This document shows, piece by piece, positions 1 through 5,644 of a stretch of 7,220 nt of DNA (positions are counted from its first letter, which is position 1; each line of letters starts with the position of its first letter). A program made the translations under genes and the position numbers. This DNA is from Flavobacterium sp. UBA807. Its GTDB lineage: Bacteria; Bacteroidota; Bacteroidia; Flavobacteriales; Flavobacteriaceae. The notes beneath the pieces are model-generated. The model saw only the letters and a program-made list of their open reading frames with translations, was not told where the DNA came from and did not search any database. Location: positions 1 through 7,220 of the forward strand of contig DBIH01000070.1 in NCBI GenBank assembly GCA_002296885.1, in the 5' to 3' direction.

Positions 1-554
1 CCGTTACCAATACCTTTATCCGTAATTTTTTCTCCCAACCACATTGCAAAAATAGTTCCTGTTGTAAGGATTAGAACAGATGAGAATAAGAAAGCGAATG
101 AATCAAATCCTAAAAGGAATGCACTACTTGGCAAAGTTCTGTAAAGGTTATAGATATAACCAGGACCCTGAACCAAAGTAATTGCTATGGTTAACCATCT
201 TGTAATCTGATTTAATTTCTTTCTACCGCTCTCTCCGTCTTTTTGCAATTTTTGCAGGTAAGGAATAGCAATACCCATTAACTGAACAACAATTGAAGCA
301 GAAATGTAAGGCATGATACCCAGTGCAAATACTGAAGCTTTAGAAAATGCACCACCGGTAAACATGTCAAGGATAGATCCAAGACCTTTATCTGTCTGAC
401 CTGCTAAACTGTGCAATTGTGTAGCATCAATACCTGGTAGCGTAACGTGCGCACCAAATCTGTAAACTAATAATAGACCTAGGGTTACCAAGATTCTATT
501 CTTTAGTTCTTCTATTTTCCAAACATTACTTAATGATTCAAAAAATTTCTTCAT
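1..554 (-). CDS. secY: Protein translocase subunit SecY (5' part, runs off the left edge)
   Basis: SecY forms the protein-conducting channel of the Sec translocon in the inner membrane, working with SecE/SecG and SecA or the ribosome. I read 184 complete codons from the ATG at 554; the other half or more of the protein (about 440 residues in E. coli) lies beyond the window. The N-terminus MKKFFESLSNVWKIEELKNR is the usual cytosolic lead-in. TM1 is about residues 21-38, followed by a periplasmic/plug region with LPGID and the MFTGGAFSKASVFALGIMPYISASIV segment (64-89, plug and TM2). TM3 is about 120-136 and TM4 about 152-173. The conserved EKITDKGIGN motif (175-184) ends the visible part. The start lies 10 bases after the rplO stop, and no Shine-Dalgarno is present. 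The position after rplO is canonical. Identification is certain; the distal end is not visible. Confidence 0.97.
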   Translation of the reverse strand, partial: MKKFFESLSNVWKIEELKNRILVTLGLLLVYRFGAHVTLPGIDATQLHSLAGQTDKGLGSILDMFTGGAFSKASVFALGIMPYISASIVVQLMGIAIPYLQKLQKDGESGRKKLNQITRWLTIAITLVQGPGYIYNLYRTLPSSAFLLGFDSFAFLFSSVLILTTGTIFAMWLGEKITDKGIGN

Positions 555-564
555 TGTATAGCAA

Positions 565-1017
565 TTATAGTGTTACAGCTTCTCCACCAGCAGCTTCAAT
601 AGCCGCTTTTGCAGTAGCCGTAAATTTGTGGGCTGTTACTTTTAATTTTGCTTTCAATTCACCTCTACCAAGGATTTTAACTACTTCATTTTTAGTAGCC
701 AAACGGTTTTCAACAAATACTGTAAAATCTACAGTATCGGTAACGATTCCGTTATCTACCAGTAATTGAAGAGCGTCAAGATTTACTCCTTGATATTCTA
801 CTCGATTAACATTTTTGAAACCAAACTTAGGTACACGTCTTTGAAGTGGCATCTGACCTCCTTCAAAACCAATCTTTTTAGAATAACCAGAACGAGACTT
901 AGCCCCTTTGTGACCTCTTGCAGAAGTACCACCTTTACCAGAACCTTCTCCTCTACCAACTCTTTTATTTTGATTGTGCGTTGAACCTTCAGCAGGTTGT
1001 AAGTTACTTAAATTCAT
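565..1017 (-). CDS. rplO: 50S ribosomal protein L15 (uL15)
   Basis: uL15 is a late-assembling large-subunit protein that reaches into the 23S rRNA core with a long basic N-terminal extension. The protein is 150 residues, against 144 in E. coli. The glycine/arginine-rich N-terminal arm is clear (KRVGRGEGSGKGGTSARGHK, residues 18-37). It is followed by the conserved FEGGQMPLQRRVPKFGF block (51-67) and a globular C-terminal domain with the LGRGELKAKLKV segment (116-127) typical of the family. The start at 1017 gives the standard MNLSNLQPAEGS N-terminus and sits 11 bases after rpmD; secY follows 10 bases downstream. No Shine-Dalgarno precedes it. The gene looks intact. Confidence 0.99.
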   Translation of the reverse strand: MNLSNLQPAEGSTHNQNKRVGRGEGSGKGGTSARGHKGAKSRSGYSKKIGFEGGQMPLQRRVPKFGFKNVNRVEYQGVNLDALQLLVDNGIVTDTVDFTVFVENRLATKNEVVKILGRGELKAKLKVTAHKFTATAKAAIEAAGGEAVTL

Positions 1018-1028
1018 AACTATGATTG

Positions 1029-1211
1029 TTATTTAACTTCCTCTACGGAAACTAAGTGTTTAACTTTATTTATCATTCCAAGGATTGCAGGGTTTGAATC
1101 ATGCTCTACAACTTGGCCCATTTTACGAAGACCTAAAGCCTCTAATCCTCTTTTTTGTGTAAGCGGACAGTTGATTTTGCTTCTAACTTGTTTTACTCTT
1201 AATTTTGCCAT
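1029..1211 (-). CDS. rpmD: 50S ribosomal protein L30 (uL30)
   Basis: uL30 is a small large-subunit protein. This copy is 60 residues, the normal bacterial length (59 in E. coli). It starts [16 protein letters not shown], a basic beta strand and helix start. It continues through the conserved [38 protein letters not shown] core (residues 17-54). It lies between rpsE (12-base gap) and rplO (11-base gap), which is its canonical position. Unusually for this window, the bases upstream of the ATG include an AAGGA Shine-Dalgarno-like run four bases from the start codon; none of the other starts has an equally good match. The gene is intact. Confidence 0.98.
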   Translation of the reverse strand: MAKLRVKQVRSKINCPLTQKRGLEALGLRKMGQVVEHDSNPAILGMINKVKHLVSVEEVK

Positions 1212-1214
1212 GTT

Positions 1215-1220
1215 TTCCTT
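1215..1220 (-). promoter_or_regulatory. Shine-Dalgarno-like site before rpmD
   Basis: On the minus strand the 12 bases between the rpsE stop and the rpmD ATG read TTCAAGGAAAAC. They contain AAGGA with four bases to the start codon. The other 16 visible starts have A/T-rich leaders without a comparable purine core. The spacing is slightly short for a classical site. It may be chance, because Bacteroidota ribosomes mostly ignore such motifs. Confidence 0.35.
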
Positions 1221-1223
1221 GAA

Positions 1224-1748
1224 TTATCCTTTAAAAACTTTTTCTAAAGAAATACCTCTTTGTTTTGCAACAGTAGCAGCACTTCTCATTTGTAATAAAG
1301 CATCAAAAGTTGCTTTTACCACGTTGTGAGGGTTTGATGAACCTTGTGATTTTGACAATACATCATGGATACCAACTGACTCAAGTACAGCACGTACCGC
1401 ACCACCGGCAATAACTCCCGTACCATGAGAAGCAGGCATCAAGAATACTGCAGCTCCACCAAATTTTCCTTTTTGTTCGTGAGGCACTGATTGTCCGCTC
1501 AAAGGAATTCTAACTAAGTTTTTCTTTGCATCTTCCACCGCTTTAGCGATTGCTTCAGAAACGTCTTTAGATTTTCCTAATCCGTGACCCACAACACCAT
1601 TTTCATCACCTACAACAACAATGGCAGAAAAACCAAAAGCTCTTCCTCCTTTTGTTACTTTGGTAACACGATTTACACTTACCAAACGATCTTTTAATTC
1701 AAGACCACTAGGTTTTACTATTTCTACGTTTTTATATCCGTTATACAT
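1224..1748 (-). CDS. rpsE: 30S ribosomal protein S5 (uS5)
   Basis: uS5 sits at the mRNA entry side of the small subunit and contributes to decoding fidelity and mRNA unwinding. The protein is 174 residues, against 167 in E. coli. The N-terminal dsRBD-like S5 domain is seen at about 18-81 ([41 protein letters not shown]). The C-terminal domain runs from about 90, with the conserved [55 protein letters not shown] region. The [12 protein letters not shown] loop (31-42), where spectinomycin resistance changes occur in other species, looks wild type with no deletion. The gene lies 6 bases after rplR and 12 before rpmD. The start is preceded only by GAAATT. Confidence 0.99.
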   Translation of the reverse strand: MYNGYKNVEIVKPSGLELKDRLVSVNRVTKVTKGGRAFGFSAIVVVGDENGVVGHGLGKSKDVSEAIAKAVEDAKKNLVRIPLSGQSVPHEQKGKFGGAAVFLMPASHGTGVIAGGAVRAVLESVGIHDVLSKSQGSSNPHNVVKATFDALLQMRSAATVAKQRGISLEKVFKG

Positions 1749-1754
1749 AATTTC

Positions 1755-2108
1755 TTAGAATTTTAATCCGGCTTCTCTTGCGCCTTCAGCTAATGATTTA
1801 ATACGACCGTGATATAAATAACCTCCTCTATCGAAAGCTACTTCAGTAATTCCAGCCTTTAAAGCTTTCTCAGCAATTAGTTTTCCAACTGCAGCTGCTA
1901 CTTCCATGCTTGTTCCTTTTGTATCTACTCCTTTATCTCTTGATGAAGCAGCCAATAAAGTAACTCCATTCACATCATCAATAAGTTGTGTATAGATTTC
2001 TTTATTACTTCTGAATACAGATAATCTTGGTCTTGCAGCAGTTCCGCTTACAATCTTTCTGATTCTGTATTGTATTCTTTGTCTTCTTTCAGATTTTGTT
2101 AATGACAT
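1755..2108 (-). CDS. rplR: 50S ribosomal protein L18 (uL18)
   Basis: uL18 binds 5S rRNA together with uL5 and helps dock the 5S particle in the central protuberance. Length is 117 residues, identical to the E. coli protein. The basic N-terminal arm ([16 protein letters not shown], residues 5-20) is the RNA-binding tail. It is followed by [20 protein letters not shown] (27-46) and the diagnostic C-terminus [27 protein letters not shown] (91-117). The gene lies between rplF (11-base gap) and rpsE (6-base gap), the canonical place. No Shine-Dalgarno is present. It is intact. Confidence 0.99.
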   Translation of the reverse strand: MSLTKSERRQRIQYRIRKIVSGTAARPRLSVFRSNKEIYTQLIDDVNGVTLLAASSRDKGVDTKGTSMEVAAAVGKLIAEKALKAGITEVAFDRGGYLYHGRIKSLAEGAREAGLKF

Positions 2109-2119
2109 AATGCTAATTT

Positions 2120-2662
2120 TTAAGCTGATTTACCTGCTTTTCTTCTTAATACCTCACCAACAAACTTAACTCCTTTACCTTTGTAAGGCTCTGGCTTACG
2201 GAAACCTCTGATTTTCGCAGAAATTAATCCTAAAAGTTGTTTATCATGTGACGTTAATTTCACAATCGGGTTTTTACCTTTTTCAGATATCGTTTCTAAT
2301 TTAACTTCTGGAGCTAATTCTAAAACGATATTGTGAGAGAAACCTAAAGCTAAGTCTAATTTTTGACCTTGATTTGAAGCTCTGTAACCTACTCCAACCA
2401 ATTCTAATTCTTTAGTGAATCCTTCAGAAACTCCAACCACCATATTGTTGATTAACGCTCTGTATAATCCGTGTTGAGCTCTTTGTTCTTTGCTATCAGA
2501 AGATCTTTCTACTAAAACCTGACCTTCTTCAACTTTTACCGACACATTAGAGAAATCTTGTGAAAGTTGACCTAATTTTCCTTTTACAGTAACTGTATTT
2601 TCGTTTACTTCAACAGTTACACCTGCAGGAATTGAAATTGGATTTTTACCTATTCTTGACAT
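2120..2662 (-). CDS. rplF: 50S ribosomal protein L6 (uL6)
   Basis: uL6 sits at the base of the L7/L12 stalk near the sarcin-ricin loop and supports translation factor binding. It has 180 residues, against 177 in E. coli, and two repeated L6 domains. The first is at about 1-82, starting [17 protein letters not shown] with the [19 protein letters not shown] segment at 64-82. The second is at about 85-170, with [26 protein letters not shown]. The C-terminal signature [16 protein letters not shown] is at 152-167, where the family rRNA contact lies. The gene is 13 bases after rpsH and 11 before rplR. No Shine-Dalgarno is visible. It is intact. Confidence 0.99.
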   Translation of the reverse strand: MSRIGKNPISIPAGVTVEVNENTVTVKGKLGQLSQDFSNVSVKVEEGQVLVERSSDSKEQRAQHGLYRALINNMVVGVSEGFTKELELVGVGYRASNQGQKLDLALGFSHNIVLELAPEVKLETISEKGKNPIVKLTSHDKQLLGLISAKIRGFRKPEPYKGKGVKFVGEVLRRKAGKSA

Positions 2663-2675
2663 GTTTAACTGATTT

Positions 2676-3074
2676 TTAGTATACGTAACAAATTACTTCT
2701 CCACCAACATTCAATTGCTTAGCTTGTTTCCCGGTCATCAAACCTTTTGAAGTTGAAACAATAGCAATTCCTAAGCCGTTAAGGATTCTAGGTAATTTTG
2801 CAGCACCTGCGTACTTACGTAAACCTGGTTTACTAATTCTTTGGATATCTTTAATTACAGACTCTTTAGTATCTTTATCATACTTAAGAGCAATTTTGAT
2901 AGTACCCTGTACGGTACTGTCATCAAACTTGTAACTTAAAATATACCCCTGATCGAATAAAATTTTTGTGATTTCTTTTTTAAGGTTAGAAGCTGGGATT
3001 TCAACCACTTTGTGGTTTGCCATCACTGCATTTCTAACTCTCGTAAGATAATCCGCAATAGGATCTGTATACAT
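2676..3074 (-). CDS. rpsH: 30S ribosomal protein S8 (uS8)
   Basis: uS8 is a primary 16S rRNA-binding protein (helix 21 region) of the small-subunit platform. In E. coli it also represses the spc operon by binding its own mRNA. The length is 132 residues (130 in E. coli). The N-terminal domain begins [27 protein letters not shown]. The C-terminal RNA-binding domain carries [52 protein letters not shown] (81-132), including the STSKG RNA-contact motif at 107-111. It differs from its neighbours in its upstream region: 141 bases separate it from rpsN instead of 20 or fewer. That gap holds a candidate promoter and RNA structures. The ATG at 3074 is chosen because it gives the family N-terminus. 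AATTTAATAAAT, with no Shine-Dalgarno, precedes it. Confidence 0.99.
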   Translation of the reverse strand: MYTDPIADYLTRVRNAVMANHKVVEIPASNLKKEITKILFDQGYILSYKFDDSTVQGTIKIALKYDKDTKESVIKDIQRISKPGLRKYAGAAKLPRILNGLGIAIVSTSKGLMTGKQAKQLNVGGEVICYVY

Positions 3075-3094
3075 ATTTATTAAATTGCGGCAAC

Positions 3095-3123
3095 GGTTTT
3101 CAGAGGAACTATTCCGCTGAACC
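3095..3123 (-). promoter_or_regulatory. Imperfect RNA hairpin in the rpsH leader
   Basis: On the minus strand TTCAG-C-GGAA pairs with TTCC-T-CTGAA around a TAG loop. This is nine base pairs with one C/T mismatch. An outer GG/CC pair follows across an AA bulge, and a further GGC (3130-3128) can pair with GCC (3090-3088) across an internal loop. The 3' side ends about 14-20 bases before the rpsH ATG, close enough to influence initiation. Candidate ligands include uS8 itself, by analogy with E. coli spc regulation; that is inference, and I could not match a specific uS8-binding core with certainty. Confidence 0.45.
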
Positions 3124-3147
3124 TGAAGCCATTAAACTCTAATTTAA

Positions 3148-3202
3148 AGCAGATAATTGCACGGTTCCCGGCAAAAATCCGGCAAATGTACAATTATCTG
3201 CT
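3148..3202. repeat. Perfect 12-bp inverted repeat around the -7 box
   Basis: AGCAGATAATTG at 3148-3159 is the exact reverse complement of CAATTATCTGCT at 3191-3202, leaving a 31-base loop (3160-3190). One arm lies between the candidate -33 and -7 boxes, and the other is downstream of the predicted start. In a transcript reading through from rpsN it would form a 12-bp stem. In a transcript starting at the internal promoter only one arm would be present. It could be an operator, an RNA processing or stability hairpin, or an attenuator. It lacks a U-run after the stem, so it is not a clear terminator. Confidence 0.6.
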
Positions 3203-3212
3203 GAAATACCAA
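3183..3212 (-). promoter_or_regulatory. Candidate internal promoter for rpsH-secY (Bacteroidota -33/-7 type)
   Basis: The minus strand reads TTG (3212-3210), then 19 bases, then TACATTTG (3190-3183). This matches the published Bacteroidota/Flavobacterium promoter form TTG-N17-23-TAnnTTTG at every specified base. Transcription would start roughly 4-7 bases further on, near 3176-3179, giving a leader of about 100 bases before the rpsH ATG. The -7 motif alone is not strong evidence: the same pattern also occurs by chance inside rplO, rplF and rplP. The correct -33 spacing and the location in the only non-coding gap raise confidence. Confidence 0.5.
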
Positions 3213-3215
3213 CTA

Positions 3216-3485
3216 TTACCAGCTGGCTTTTTTTACTCCCGGGATCAATCCTTGGTTTGCCATCTCACGGAAAGTAACACGTGAAATACCGAATTGACGC
3301 ATATAACCTCTTGGTCTTCCAGTTAATTTACAACGATTGTGTAAACGAACTGGTGAAGCATTTTTAGGTAATTTTTGTAACCCTTCGTAATCTCCAGCTT
3401 CTAATAAAGCTTTTCTTTTCTCAGCGTACTTTGCTACCGTTTTAGCTCTTTTAACCTCACGGGCTTTCATTGATTCTTTAGCCAT
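3216..3485 (-). CDS. rpsN: 30S ribosomal protein S14 (uS14), zinc-free type
   Basis: uS14 is a small-subunit head protein close to the aminoacyl site. It has 89 residues, shorter than the 101 of E. coli, but with the standard shape. A basic helical N-terminus ([20 protein letters not shown]) leads to [14 protein letters not shown] and to the C-terminal signature [37 protein letters not shown] (53-89). There is only one cysteine (C52), so the CxxC-CxxC zinc ribbon of the C+ form is absent. This is the zinc-independent form, at an intermediate length. The gene lies 4 bases after rplE. Its stop is followed by the long regulated-looking gap before rpsH, so transcription may partly stop or restart here. 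Confidence 0.99.
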   Translation of the reverse strand: MAKESMKAREVKRAKTVAKYAEKRKALLEAGDYEGLQKLPKNASPVRLHNRCKLTGRPRGYMRQFGISRVTFREMANQGLIPGVKKASW

Positions 3486-3489
3486 GTCT

Positions 3490-4041
3490 TTAATTCTTTT
3501 TAAAAGGTAAACCTAATTCTGCTAATAATGATTTTGCTTCTTTATCTGTGTTTGCAGAAGTTACGAATGTAATATCCAAACCTGAGATTTTGTTAACTTT
3601 GTCAATATCAATTTCAGGGAAAATGATTTGTTCAGTAACACCTAAGTTATAATTACCTCTTCCGTCAAAACCAGTAGCTTTGATACCATTAAAATCTCTA
3701 ACACGTGGTAAAGATGATGTGATAAGTCTGTCTAAAAACTCATACATTTTCTCTCCTCTAAGAGTAACTTTAGCACCAATCGGCATACCTTTTCTCAATT
3801 TGAAAGACGCAACGTCTTTTTTAGAGATAGTAGCAACTGCTTTTTGACCAGTAACTTTTGTTAGTTCTTCAACTGCGTAATCTACCAATTTCTTGTCTGA
3901 TACTGCAGCTCCAACCCCACGGCTCAAAACGATTTTTTCCAATTTAGGAACCTGCATTACGTTTTTGTAACCGAACTCTTCTTTAAGGGCAGCAATTACT
4001 CTGTCCTTATATTCTTGCTTAAGTCTTGGAATATATGCCAT
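3490..4041 (-). CDS. rplE: 50S ribosomal protein L5 (uL5)
   Basis: uL5 binds 5S rRNA with uL18 and contacts P-site tRNA and the small subunit from the central protuberance. It is 183 residues, against 179 in E. coli. The visible blocks are [46 protein letters not shown] (1-46), the characteristic [16 protein letters not shown] (81-96), [19 protein letters not shown] (101-119) and [23 protein letters not shown] (125-147). The SRGVG at 40-44 replaces the NMGVG seen in many bacteria, which I believe fits the flavobacterial family pattern. The gene begins 5 bases after rplX and ends 4 bases before rpsN. In E. coli the uS8 operator overlaps this start; the 5-base gap here leaves little room for an equivalent. 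It is intact. Confidence 0.99.
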   Translation of the reverse strand: MAYIPRLKQEYKDRVIAALKEEFGYKNVMQVPKLEKIVLSRGVGAAVSDKKLVDYAVEELTKVTGQKAVATISKKDVASFKLRKGMPIGAKVTLRGEKMYEFLDRLITSSLPRVRDFNGIKATGFDGRGNYNLGVTEQIIFPEIDIDKVNKISGLDITFVTSANTDKEAKSLLAELGLPFKKN

Positions 4042-4046
4042 AACTA

Positions 4047-4334
4047 TTATGCTTTAGCTTTTTTTGAATCTTTCTTTGCTCCGCCTTTAGCTTTATTATC
4101 AGCAGCACCACTAACCAATGAAAGGTTTGAGATGTGGATAGGAGCTTCTTTCTTAACGATTCCTCCTTGAGGGTTTTTAGCACTTGGTTTCGTATGTTTC
4201 GACACCATGTTCACACCTTCAACGATCGCTTTGTTTTTTTCTCTGTAAACACGTGTAATTTTACCTGTCAAACCTTTGTGGTCTCCAGCGATAACTTTTA
4301 CCGTATCTCCTGATTTTACTTTTAGCTTTATCAT
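4047..4334 (-). CDS. rplX: 50S ribosomal protein L24 (uL24) with atypical C-terminus
   Basis: uL24 is an early assembly initiator that binds 23S rRNA near the exit tunnel. The N-terminal part is canonical. The KOW motif ([22 protein letters not shown], 8-29) is followed by [41 protein letters not shown] (34-74). The family then normally continues with a conserved segment of about 30 residues containing an RVGxRxE..KKVR-type core (104 residues total in E. coli). Here residues 75-95 are instead a low-complexity tail, [21 protein letters not shown], with seven Lys and six Ala, giving 95 residues in all. Reading the other two frames over the same bases does not recover the missing segment, so a simple frameshift is unlikely. 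The gene sits 11 bases after rplN and 5 before rplE. Identity is certain; the tail is the unusual point. Confidence 0.97.
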   Translation of the reverse strand: MIKLKVKSGDTVKVIAGDHKGLTGKITRVYREKNKAIVEGVNMVSKHTKPSAKNPQGGIVKKEAPIHISNLSLVSGAADNKAKGGAKKDSKKAKA

Positions 4335-4345
4335 CTTACTAATAA

Positions 4346-4714
4346 TTAAAGCACCTCAGGTGCTAATGATACAATTTTCATGAATTGTTTTTCACGCAAT
4401 TCTCTCGCTACCGGACCAAAAACACGAGTTCCTCTCATCTCGCCAGCTGCATTCAAAAGAACACATGCATTATCGTCGAAACGGATGTAAGAACCATCAG
4501 CTCTTCTCACTTCTTTTTTGGTACGTACAACAACTGCAGTCGATACAGCACCTTTTTTCACGTTTCCGTTTGGTGTTGCATCTTTAATTGAAACTACAAT
4601 TTTATCTCCAACAGAGGCATAACGACGTTTCGTTCCTCCTAAAACACGGATAGTCAAAACTTCTTTTGCTCCTGTGTTATCTGCTACTTTTAATCTCGAT
4701 TCCTGTTGTACCAT
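4346..4714 (-). CDS. rplN: 50S ribosomal protein L14 (uL14)
   Basis: uL14 lies at the subunit interface and forms part of inter-subunit bridges; it is also the docking site of ribosome silencing factor RsfS in other bacteria. The length is 122 residues (123 in E. coli). The sequence is strongly conserved: [27 protein letters not shown] (1-27), [22 protein letters not shown] (36-57), the [48 protein letters not shown] region (61-108) and the end [12 protein letters not shown]. It begins just 2 bases after the rpsQ stop, the tightest junction in the window, which suggests translational coupling. It is intact. Confidence 0.99.
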
Positions 4715-4716
4715 AA

Positions 4717-4974
4717 TTACTTAGCTCTTTCAATGATTTCAACTAATCTCCAACATTTAGTTTTTGATAAAGGTCTTGTTTCCATAATCTTTACCGTATC
4801 ACCAATGTTACAGTCATTTGTTTCGTCGTGTGCATGAAACTTTTTAGTTTTCAATACGAACTTACCATATAATGGGTGTTTTACTCTGGTTACCTGTGCA
4901 ACAACAATAGACTTGTCCATTTTGTTAGATGTAACTACACCAATTCTTTCTTTTCTTAAATTTCTTTTTTCCAT
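4717..4974 (-). CDS. rpsQ: 30S ribosomal protein S17 (uS17)
   Basis: uS17 is an OB-fold primary 16S rRNA-binding protein acting early in small-subunit assembly. The length is 85 residues (84 in E. coli). The conserved blocks are [22 protein letters not shown] (4-25), [22 protein letters not shown] (30-51) and the signature [24 protein letters not shown] (58-81). It follows rpmC after 17 bases and is followed by rplN after 2. In the classical arrangement it ends the S10 operon and rplN starts the spc operon; here no promoter-sized gap separates the two, so the operons appear fused. It is intact. Confidence 0.99.
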   Translation of the reverse strand: MEKRNLRKERIGVVTSNKMDKSIVVAQVTRVKHPLYGKFVLKTKKFHAHDETNDCNIGDTVKIMETRPLSKTKCWRLVEIIERAK

Positions 4975-4991
4975 CTTTTGCCAGTGTACAA

Positions 4992-5183
4992 TTATTGTAA
5001 CTCTCTTTTAGTTAGCTCAGTTGCAACTCTTGCAACTGCTCTTCTAGCACTTCTGATTTGAAGTGGATTTGCAATAGGAGAAATAGCGTGTGCATTTCTT
5101 AAATCTGAATACGCTTTTCTTAATTGACTAAGTTTTTCTTGTAACTCAGCTACAGATAGTTTTGTAATTTCTGCTTGTTTCAT
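4992..5183 (-). CDS. rpmC: 50S ribosomal protein L29 (uL29)
   Basis: uL29 is a small helical protein beside the polypeptide exit tunnel, near the docking surface for trigger factor and SRP. It has 63 residues, the same as E. coli. The two-helix hairpin is evident: [32 protein letters not shown] (2-33), a short turn with ISPIANP (34-40), then [22 protein letters not shown] (41-62). It lies between rplP (15-base gap) and rpsQ (17-base gap) as in the canonical operon. The upstream bases are A/T-rich without a Shine-Dalgarno. It is intact. Confidence 0.99.
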   Translation of the reverse strand: MKQAEITKLSVAELQEKLSQLRKAYSDLRNAHAISPIANPLQIRSARRAVARVATELTKRELQ

Positions 5184-5198
5184 AATTTCTTAAATATA

Positions 5199-5624
5199 TT
5201 ATGCTTCGAAATCTCTAGCAACGACAAACTTAGTTTTTACAGGAAGTTTTTGAGCAGCAAGACGTAATGCCTCTTTTGCAACAGCTAGTGGAACCCCACC
5301 AACTTCAAACATGATTTTTCCTGGTTTTACAACAGCAGCCCAATATTCGACTGCTCCTTTTCCTTTACCCATACGTACTTCAAGAGGCTTTTTAGTGATT
5401 GGTTTGTCTGGGAAGACATTAATCCATAATTGTCCCTCTCTTTTCATATAACGGGTTGCAGCGATACGTGCAGCTTCGATTTGACGAGAAGTTAAAAACA
5501 TTCCTGTTTCGTGTACAGATTTAATCCCGAACATTCCACTTGAAAGGATGTGTCCTCTTTGAGAGTTACCTTTCATTCTACCTTTTTGTACCTTACGGTA
5601 TTTTGTTCTTTTAGGCTGTAACAT
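5199..5624 (-). CDS. rplP: 50S ribosomal protein L16 (uL16)
   Basis: uL16 supports the architecture of the aminoacyl-tRNA site and late 50S maturation. The length is 141 residues (136 in E. coli). The N-terminus [24 protein letters not shown] is the usual basic arm. [59 protein letters not shown] spans 44-102. The arginine in [11 protein letters not shown] (R84) aligns with the residue hydroxylated by a 2-oxoglutarate oxygenase in E. coli; whether that happens here is unknown. A short insertion around HETGMFL (38-44) makes this copy slightly longer than E. coli. The gene is 20 bases after rpsC, the second largest gap in the window. Confidence 0.99.
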   Translation of the reverse strand: MLQPKRTKYRKVQKGRMKGNSQRGHILSSGMFGIKSVHETGMFLTSRQIEAARIAATRYMKREGQLWINVFPDKPITKKPLEVRMGKGKGAVEYWAAVVKPGKIMFEVGGVPLAVAKEALRLAAQKLPVKTKFVVARDFEA

Positions 5625-5644
5625 TTTTCTTTACTTTAAAAATT

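Larger units (their letters stand above)
3075..3215 (-). promoter_or_regulatory. Non-coding leader region between rpsN and rpsH
   Basis: This is the only spacer longer than 20 bases in the window. It is non-coding apart from a 7-codon ORF (ATG at 3132, TAG ending at 3109). On the minus strand it contains, in order: a -33-like TTG just after the rpsN stop, a TACATTTG -7-like box, two TTTGCCGG repeats 11 bases apart, the second arm of a perfect 12-bp inverted repeat, and a strong imperfect hairpin about 20 bases before the rpsH ATG. The known biology is that uS8 autoregulates the spc operon in E. coli, but at a site near the start of rplE. I infer that this leader controls rpsH and the genes downstream; no ligand can be proved from the sequence. 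Confidence 0.5.

Noticed and set aside
822..829. TAAGTTTG (-7-like) inside rplO
   Set aside because: It encodes conserved residues and has no TTG at the correct distance upstream. The same motif recurs inside rplF near 2164 and rplP near 5225, showing it arises by chance in this A/T-rich coding sequence.
533..984. Two plus-strand open frames (533-769 and 766-984)
   Set aside because: They lie opposite rplO and the secY start, encode no recognisable protein, and are mirror frames of a conserved ribosomal gene.
1224..1748. Antibiotic-resistance variants in S5, or in L22 (6415-6825)
   Set aside because: The spectinomycin loop of S5 and the hairpin tip of L22 show no deletion, insertion or obvious substitution away from the family pattern.
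3148..3202. The 12-bp inverted repeat as an intrinsic terminator after rpsN
   Set aside because: The loop is 31 bases and the downstream arm is followed by TTTAAATT, not a run of T. Essential genes follow immediately, so a full terminator is unlikely without a promoter after it.
3216..3485. S14 as a zinc-ribbon protein
   Set aside because: Only one cysteine is present (C52), so the four-cysteine motif is absent.
4047..4112. Frameshift or truncation of rplX
   Set aside because: Neither alternative frame encodes the missing conserved segment, the frame ends in TAA like all its neighbours, and the spacing to rplE is a normal 5 bases.
4385..4591. Plus-strand open frame of 68 codons
   Set aside because: It is antisense to rplN, which is unmistakable on the other strand, and its translation has no family resemblance.
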